Shown: positions 55,795-64,000 of the stretch, in pieces
How the letters are laid out: each line of letters starts with the position of its first letter
How positions within the stretch are numbered: position 1 is the stretch's first letter
Assembly: GCF_019873825.1 (NCBI RefSeq)
Contig: NZ_CP068418.1
Coordinates: forward strand, 124,001-188,000
Direction of reading: 5' to 3'
DNA: 64,000 nt
Source of the DNA: Mycoplasma sp. E35C
GTDB lineage: Bacteria; Bacillota_I; Bacilli_A; Mycoplasmatales; Mycoplasmoidaceae
Translations under genes and position numbers: made by a program
The notes under the pieces: generated by a model
The model's database searches: none
What the model was told of the DNA's origin: nothing
The model's input: only the letters and a program-made list of their open reading frames with translations

Positions 55795-58700
55795 ATGAAG
55801 ATTTCGAAAAAATTAAAAAGTTATAGCTTACTAAGCACACTGTTGGGCTTTGGGATTGTGAGTTCAACAAGCTTTGCTATTCAAAATACCAACGACAATA
55901 ATACAGCCAAATTAGTTACTAAAGCAAATGAATTAACTGCGGATAAAATAAATTTAAAAGATGTAGGAACATCGAAATCTTTATTCAACTCAATTATCCG
56001 TGATGCTAATAACAACTTTATTACTAATAATAAAACTAGCATCATTAAACTTGATGGCTTTGGTAAACCAATGTATGCCTTAGACTTTGATCAAGAGTTT
56101 TCTGGCTATGAAATTAGACAAATCGTTGAAGACTACATTTCATCATCTTCTAATAAGCGTTCATACTACATCTTATTAGTTAATGAAAATGTTAATATCC
56201 ACGTTAAAAGAGTGGGTAAAGATGCTGAAAAAAGAATGGAAAACCGTAAAGGTGCTTGAAATGATAATACCAAGCTAGCCATCGGTAAAGTCGACAATCC
56301 CGCTCACGTAATTAAAGTTGAAGATGATTTAACTAAATTTACTTTCAACAAGAACGGAACAGCTGATGAAATTACTGACTTCGTTTTAGATGCTCCAATC
56401 TTACCAAAAGACTTAAACAACCTTTGATACAATGCTTACTATCAAAGAGATTTAACTGATCAAGATGTAACTAGAGCTGCTGAACCATTCCCGTTCGGTC
56501 GTATTGGTGGAAATAACACTGAAGAAGCAGTTTATGACTTTGGTAACGGTAACCCTTCTACAAGTATTGACAACTCTAAGTTAAATACTTTCCAAAAAAA
56601 TAAAGATGATAACACCAATGATGATGATGATGGGGTTAAAGGTGTTATTAAATCAGCATTCCAATTAGATGAGAAAATTTCTTATCCTCAATTTGATGAT
56701 ACTGATCAAAATGAAGATATTAGTGTAACTTTAGGTGGCAATAATAATCAAATTAATACTTGAAATGCAAGTTTAAATACTCAAAAACCATTAACTACTA
56801 ATACACTAAAAGTAATTGACCGTTTATACTTAAACTCAGTTAACTCACTATCATTCATTGGTAACAGTATTTACATCTTTGGTTCAAATGAATTACCTTC
56901 ACTTTGATACTACGCTTTCCCAACTAAACGTTCTGATTTAGTTGAATTAAGTCAAGTTAAAGCTGAAGATAACGATGCTGCTACTACTGATACTGGTGAA
57001 TTTACTGGCGAAAATACACTAAAAACTTACAGAAGTTTTGGGATGGAAGATCAAAATGATAGCAATATCAATGTAAGTAACTCAATTGATGCTAGCAACT
57101 GAGCTAATCCAGAAGTTATTGAAGGTCGTGCTTATTTCGATTACAAATTAGGTATTGATAACGAACAACAAAACAAAACTTTTGGTGGAAGTGATGGTGA
57201 TATTGCTTTCAACTCAACTGGTTCAAAAACTGTTTTAAGAAGCCGTTATGAAAACGGGGTTAAAACTAATAGCAAAGAAGCATACTTATATGTATTCGGT
57301 TATCAGTTATGACAATTCCACAAGGCAAGAAGAAATAAAGTCTTTGAAGGTGATTATTCAATTGTTTACAACACACCTTACTCACTTCTTGAAGCTAGAA
57401 GATTAGAAGAAATACAAAAGAAATCTAATGACTTCAAACCTGCTACATTACCATTAAGAATGTTAGGTGGTTACTTAACAGCTTCTGAAGCTTCTGAAAG
57501 ATCTAAGATTCCTTATATCAAACAAGGAAGTGGAGAAAGAAAAATCTTTGAATCTGCTTACTCAGACAACACCTTCTCATTAGACCGTTCATTATTAGGT
57601 TTTGATGGTATTAGAAATACATTAAACATTGGATTTAAAGCTACAAGTATTGTTAACTTAAACAGTCCAGTAAGTGGAAGTGGTTTAGAATCAGTTGCTG
57701 CTATGGTTTATTACCGTGGTCAAATCGCAATTATTCAATTAAAAGACGAAAAGACTTTCTACAACGCTCACTCAATCATTACTACATCACCAATTGATAC
57801 AGCTGCAACTGTAAGTAACATCAAAAATATTTACCCAGGTGATGGAATTTGATACTTCTTGTTCAAAAACAAAGAAAACAAAACAAGCTTATACACTCTA
57901 AGCTTAACTAATGGTGGAGTTTCATTCTCAGACCGTTATGACCGTGGTGGAAATAGTATTGATGGTTCTTCAATCAACGCTGCATTCACTCCAACTAACT
58001 TAGCTGATGTTGATAACGTAAACGCAATCTTACCTTTATTAAGTAATGCGTTCTACTCAATTGATAATTCAGGAAGCGTTGCATTATACTCAAACACTGA
58101 AGGTAACCCAAATGAATTTGCTAAGAACGATTCATTTGACGCAAGCACATCTAAGATTGTATTTACTCAAGAAGATAAATCTAAACCTGTATATAGTTCT
58201 AAATTCTGAGGAACAATCGAATTCAAAGGAAGAGACTTCTTACAAACTAACGGATACTTCCAAAAAACTGCTAAAGAATACGAAAACAACCAAAACTTCT
58301 TAGATAACTTAATTAAATTCACACCTGCTTACTCTGGTCAAAAATACCGTGTTGTTGCTGTAACTGATGAAGTAACTAACTCACTATTAAAAGTTAAAGT
58401 TCAAATCCAATACTTAGATGGTAAGTATTATGATGCAACAGATTCATCATTAGCTAACCAAGATCAACAAGCATTAGTTTATGGTTGAGATGGATTTGCT
58501 TCATTACCAAGCTGAGTAATTCCTGCTGTAATCGGTGGTATTTTAGGATTAGTTGCAATCTTAATTATTCTAGGTCTATCAATCGGTATTCCGATGAGAG
58601 CTAATAGAAAATTACAAGACAAAGGGTTCAAAACAACATTCAAAAAAGTTGATACCTTGACTTCAGCTGTGGGATCTGTTTATAAGAAAATTATTAGTCA

Positions 58701-58926
58701 AACAGCTAACGTTAAGAAAAAACCTGCTGCCTTAGGTGCTGCTAAGACTCCAGCTGCTAAACCAGGTGCACCAAAACCTGCTGCTGCAGGAGCTAAACCA
58801 ACAGCTGCTAAACCAGCTGGTGCAAAACCAACTGCTCCTGGTGCTAAACCTGGTGCTCCAACTTCAAAACCAGGTGCTCCTAGTGTAGGTGCTGCTGCTC
58901 CTAAACCAACTGCTCCTAAGAAATAA
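55795..58926 (+). CDS. CrmA paralogue (second copy)
   Basis: A 1,043-residue close paralogue of CrmA. The start MKISKKLKSYSLL at 55795 is chosen over an upstream in-frame TTG for its match to crmA. It shares the signal (FGIVSSTSFA), ectodomain blocks such as LFNS(V/I)IRD and FYNAHSIITTSP, the membrane helix and the basic RKLQDKGFKTTFKKV stretch. The tail is again Pro/Ala/Lys rich. It may replace or join CrmA in the GapA complex. Whether it corresponds to a named crm gene cannot be told here. Confidence 0.88.
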
Positions 58927-58956
58927 TTAAATTTAGAGCTTAAAAAATAAAATCAA

Positions 58957-59012
58957 AAACAAACCCCTAAACATTTGGCGAATAGCTATTAGTTAGGGGT
59001 GTGTTTTTTAAT
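58957..59012 (+). terminator. terminator of the mgc2-gapA-crmA operon
   Basis: AACAAACCCCTAA pairs with TTAGGGGTGTGTT with one mismatch, followed by a T-run. It separates the close adhesin genes from the divergent pair downstream. Confidence 0.8.
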
Positions 59013-59150
59013 AAAAACAAACGACTGGTTTGTATTGAAAAACTAATAATAAGTTTTATAATTATTTATATTGCTTATTTGATAAATAATGACTAATTTA
59101 TCAATCAAGTTGAATGATAGACTATTAGTTTAGAAAATAAAACTAAAACA

Positions 59151-62084
59151 ATGAGTAAACCTAAGATCAAAAAATACTTCGTTTTTTTTATCATCTTGCT
59201 AATTAGTGCTATTAGTTTAGTATTTTTAGGGCTACACTTAAACTTTAAAAAACCTAATAATACTGACTTATCAACTAAACTTAAGAATCAATCTGTAAGT
59301 TTAGTTGAAGATAATAATGATTCAGAATTAGTAAGAAGAATTAAACAACACAGTGCTAGTCATCTACGCTGGAATGCTAATGCTAACTTTAGTTCATACC
59401 CAACCAAAGATGGTGGGTCATTAGTATTAACTAGTGATGGTGGAATTGATCGACTAGATAGTTTTGGTTATAAGAAATGATCTTATTTACCAAACAGTAA
59501 TAACAAACTTGCTAGAACTGATGAAAATCAGAATTTAATTTATAACAAAAACAATAATCTAGAAACACTAACGACCACAACTGAGTTCTTACAAAGCGTT
59601 GATACCAAGATTGTTTCAGAAGCAATCCAATCTAATGAGGATGAATCGATCTTTTATCTTTTATTAGTGCCAGCACAATTAATTGATAATGAAGTTAATG
59701 ATCAATTTTACAGTTTACAACAACTAAGCACGGACTTTGGGATCCAAGGAACAATCTTAAAGATCAAAGAAGATCTAAATCACGTTAGAGAATCTTATGG
59801 GATTGTTGATTATGCTAACATTTCACCAAAAGCATTAATTGATAATTATCCAGCCACATGAACTAAGAACACGCCAAGTATTTATGGAGTTAATGGTTCG
59901 TTTAAAAAAACCGAACACCCAACCTGGTTTAGTGAAGGTAATGGTGATAATTTTATCTCATTACCTTGATTACAATACATTACTAATTTAGCTAACCTTT
60001 ATGAATATCAAGGTAATGTTTTCTTATTTGGTGGTAATGGTAATTGGATCAAACAAGATGATAAGGATCGCAAGCTAGCTTCGTCTTATTTATCAATGGG
60101 TGTTTTTAGGGTTAGGTTTCATGATGATAAAAACATCAGACCTAATGTTAGTGGTTATCCTTATGCTTATTTATTAAGTTCATTAACATCATCACACCAA
60201 GATACTCAAAGAGTATTATTAGGTCAAAATAAGAACTATACCTTAGTGCCAAGAATTGCTGTCGCGGGGGTTAAACCTGCTTTAAATTATTCGAATGATT
60301 ATTTATTCTTATTTGGTAGTGTAACAACAGGTCTAGATGCTGATGATAATGCTAATAGTGTGGTTTTAAATAAGGATAATTATAGTGATGCTAAATTAAA
60401 ACAACTAAATACACTAAGCTCAACACCACTAGTAGCAAACGATGCTAAGAAAAACTCAGTTGGTCCTAGGGTATTAGCTGGATTTTTCTTCAATCTATCT
60501 GATTTAGCCAAACTTGATGATAAGATTGATGAATCTAATGTTGATAAAACCTATTATCTTAACCAGAACTCATACGGGTTTAGAATCATTGCTCCATGAA
60601 CAACAAAATCTGCTCAAACTCAAAATGATGCTTTAACAACCATTGGATCAAATAACCAAGGTGTTGAAGGAACATTATTTAATTTAACTGTGCGTCATGG
60701 TTTTAATGAAAATGATGTTGGTAATCTAATTATCTTAGATGATAGTAGTTATGCTGTTCAGGTTGGTCCTTATATTTTAACGATTGATGGTCCTTCGCCA
60801 GCCACACTACGCAATGATGTGCCATTTAACTTATTACACCAACTATCTAACCAAGACTTCTTAGTTTATGATATTAACAGTTCAATTGGGATCAGCACAA
60901 TCTTTAACTTTAAGGACTTTAGGGGAATAAGAGCAATCAAAACTAACCAAACCTATTTGTTTAGTTTGTTTGCTCCAAGTTCAGCTACTGCTTCTAAACC
61001 AAAGGTTTATTATCATAGCTTCAATAAGAATACTAATAATCAAACTAACTTTTATTCACAAACAATTAATAGTGAAATCAACGGGATTGTTAATGTCTCT
61101 GCTAATGATGCACTATACATCCAATTAAATGATTATTCATTTAATAGCTTCTCACTAAGTGCTAATGCGATTTCAGACGAAGGATTAGTTAACCCGATCA
61201 CTAAACGTATATCTTTCTTAGGACAAGGTAGATTCATTAATAATCGTGATATTAATCTAAATCAGAATAATTTAGCCAATCTTTTTGATTTTAATCAAAA
61301 AGAAACAACCCTTAAAAATGACTTAATTAATAGTGTTTATGAATACTATCCAGCTAAAAATAATCCAAACTACCAATTAAAACTTAAAGCTGTTGATTTA
61401 GATTATGAGCATGCTAAATTTAGATTAGTGCCTTATGTATTAAATAATCTAACCAATCGTTATGAGATTATTCCTGATAGTAATAGTCAACTAAACAGCG
61501 ATGAAAGCTTTGGTAACTTTAATAACTTTACGCCAATTGATACGATCTATTTATACATTGGTGTATCAGTGCCAATTGTGATCTTTATCATCTTAATGAT
61601 TGCCATCGTCTTTGTTGGGGTATCAATTATTCGTCAAAGAAATAACATGGTGAAATCATTTAATAAGAATAGCTTGAGAGTTGATGGGTTAGTAATATCA
61701 ATTGGTTCAGTGTTTAAATCATTAATTACCAAATCCAAACAGTTTAAGCGTTTATCAATTAAAGCTAAAGAAGAACCAAAACCAGCATTAAAACAACTAA
61801 CAGGTAAAGTTAGAACTGAACAGAATAATATAATAAATACTAATAACCAAAATAATCAGATTGTTAATAACAACCAAAACCAAGTTGTTATTAACAATCA
61901 AAAACCAGTTATTAGTAATACCAAACACATTCCATTTGAAATCAAACCAATTAAACAAACCACTCAAACAATACAAGCGCCAATCACTCCGCCAACTGAA
62001 TTAAAAAAAGATGATACTAAACGGGTGAATTTCAACAAGATGCGTGAATACAAACAAAAAACTAAGATGATAGGAATTGAATAA
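59151..62084 (+). CDS. divergent GapA-like adhesin paralogue
   Basis: A 977-residue GapA relative. A short basic start (MSKPKIKKYF) precedes a signal-anchor helix (VFFIILLISAISLVFLGL). Blocks shared with GapA include SLVLT, LYLFGGNG-like FLFGGNGNW and SMGVFRVRF. A transmembrane helix lies near residue 800 (YIGVSVPIVIFIILMIAIVF). The cytoplasmic tail is Asn/Gln rich, with no Ala/Pro repeat. It has its own promoter region after a terminator, so it can be expressed apart from gapA. Role unknown; an alternative adhesin is the natural guess. Confidence 0.85.
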
Positions 62085-62092
62085 TTAAACGA

Positions 62093-64000
62093 ATGAAAAG
62101 CGATAAAAAATACTTAAAGAGATATCAAAACAAAAAGCTAATTACTGTCATAATTAGCATTTTTGTCTTTATCGCTTTGTTGTTTTCAATTCTTGGGATC
62201 AGTTTAATTAAAACTAATCATCATCATAATAACCAAACTAATCCAAACAACTATGCACTTAACAATCATGCTGGTTTATTAGAAGATAATACTAAGCGTG
62301 ATAATATCAAAGCCAACAATAATTTTTATGTGCAGAATGCTAATAATGATTATTTTGTAATGACTAAAACAGGGATCCAAAAACTTGATGTTTTTGGTAA
62401 TCTGTATTATCAATTTGATTATGGTATGGAGTTTGCTAACTATGAAACCGTAGATCTAGCAGCCAATACAATCAGACCAAATTATTATTACTTATTAATT
62501 AAAAACCCGTTGATTAGCATCACGGGTTCAGGATTAATTTCATTGGTAGTTAATTCACCTGCATTTGTTTTAGAACTATACGATGATCCAAAAGCCCAAA
62601 ATCCAGGATTAACTATTACCAAACGCTTTAGATTAGATGCTTATCAATTCTCACGTGACTTAGCAGGACTTTATGCTAAGGTTGGTTTTGAACCAAAACT
62701 AGCTGATAATGCTTCAAATGATGAACTAAATAATGCCAAACAACAAGCAGTTGGTTTATTAGATCGTCCAGCTAATACTTCATTCTTAAATAATTTATCG
62801 TATTTTTATTATCATTCAATCAGTAAAATTGCCTTCTTAAATAATCGTTTGGCAATCTTTGGTAGTAATGATGTCATTAGTATTTGGTATTACTTATTTA
62901 ATATCAACCAAACCAACGAAGATAATAACCAACAAACTGATCAGTTTAATATCTATCCGCGTTTATTTGCCAATACCAACTTTAATTGAACATTAAAAGA
63001 ACAATCAAACTCAGAACACACCAGAGCTGCTAATTTTGTTGTTAATAATGTCAAACTATACACACCAGCTTATTTCGTGGCTGGAATTAATGTTGTTAAA
63101 CAAGAATTAAGAACAGAAAACGATAAGGATAATAATAACCAACTCGTAATGTATTCATTACACCTTGGTTTAATTCCAGCACCGATCTCTAAAGTATCAA
63201 CAACTAGCGCCCAATACAGTCACATTATTAGTTCTTCATTTTATAGCAAGGATGATGAAGCATACTCTAATATTTTTGTTAGTGGAGCAATTTCACAATC
63301 AAAGATTGTTGAAATTACCAATAACTTTAATACGGTTAATGATTTCTTTTCATCATCATTTAGTTTAAAGCTATCTTATGATAGTAATAAATTTGATGAA
63401 AAGAAGAATAATCTAAGTCAGTATGCTTATCACTATTCTGTGCAAATTGATAATTCAACCATCAACAAAACTGGGTATGCTAATTTAATTGGGATCTTAG
63501 TGATTCGTTTAAGAATTGTTGGATTTATCTTTTCAGGTGATGATTATAAGTTTATCTCGGGTGGGGTTTATAACTTATTTGCTGATACTAGTGCAATCAC
63601 GGGATTTCAATATATTACCAACATTATCTTTCATAAGGGTGTTTGGTGATTAGCATTCTATAACCCAACGACCACAACTACTTGGATTAATGAATTAAAA
63701 ACAACAGTAAGCCGCACTAATCGCACGGTTTTATCAATCAATTATTCTGAAATCTATAAAGCTAAACAAGGATATAAGATCTTTTTAATCTTAGCACTAA
63801 GCCAGGATGCTTTTTATAGTTTAAGTGGTGCTGATGGTGTTGTGCATTTTAATCTGATCTATTTTGATCAAGAACAACAAAGTTATATTAATGCTGATTT
63901 TTATGATGGTGAGATTCCAGCGTTTGATAACAAACCAGAATCAAAAGGTTCAAAGCTATGAGGAATGATTAGCTTTAAGCCAGAATCATACTTATCAAAC
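62093..64000 (+). CDS. divergent CrmA-like paralogue (partial, runs off the window)
   Basis: At least 636 residues, 3' end missing. It begins eight bases after the divergent GapA-like gene, mirroring the gapA-crmA order. A signal-anchor helix (ITVIISIFVFIALLFSILGI) precedes an ectodomain with CrmA-like features: KLDVFGNLYYQFDYGMEFAN matches the LD.FG.P.Y.L..D.EF.GYE block of CrmA. SKIAFLNNRLAIFGSND fits CrmA's SLTFIGNSIYIFGSN block. UGA codons are Trp. Confidence 0.82.

Overview
The window comes from a mollicute of the Mycoplasma gallisepticum group (M. gallisepticum or a close relative such as M. imitans or M. tullyi). The DNA is AT-rich. TGA falls in frame at conserved tryptophan positions throughout, so the code is table 4 (UGA = Trp), and many genes look broken if read with the standard code. 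The clinching evidence is a cytadherence locus of HMW3-like protein, choline-kinase-like protein, MGC2, GapA and CrmA in order.

Positions 1-13,600 hold four tRNA genes (Val, Thr, Lys, Leu) and then housekeeping genes: a small SecG-like membrane protein, a fused glucose-type PTS permease (ptsG), gapN, rpmE, prfA-prmC-tsaC-like, rpiB, recU convergent with an HU gene, and a ribosomal cluster rplJ-rplL-rpmF with an L10-type leader. About 700 bases without a convincing gene follow.

Positions 13,600-25,600 are accessory. Three tandem paralogous lipoprotein genes lie on the minus strand, and the third carries a G8 homopolymer just after its lipobox. Then come dnaJ behind a CIRCE element, another lipoprotein with a MATE-type transporter, an intact DNA cytosine methyltransferase, and next to it a frameshifted adenine-methyltransferase pseudogene.

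Positions 25,600-43,100 are core genes: metG, der-cmk, a DJ-1-family protein, nine tRNA genes with odd structured spacers and a 50-nt armless tRNA-like element, a further lipoprotein, miaA, a HemW-like radical SAM protein, smc-ftsY-ylxM, an SSB-like protein and a thrS whose editing site looks erased.

Positions 43,100-64,000 encode the attachment organelle: the cytoskeletal HMW3-like protein (1,437 aa), a choline-kinase-like protein, MGC2 (P30 type), GapA (P1 type) and CrmA (P40/P90 type). A second close CrmA paralogue follows and, after a terminator, a divergent second GapA-like/CrmA-like pair whose last gene runs off the window. MGC2, GapA and CrmA should act together as surface adhesins at the tip structure, with the HMW3-like protein on the cytoplasmic side. 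The extra copies suggest an alternative or modular adhesin complex.
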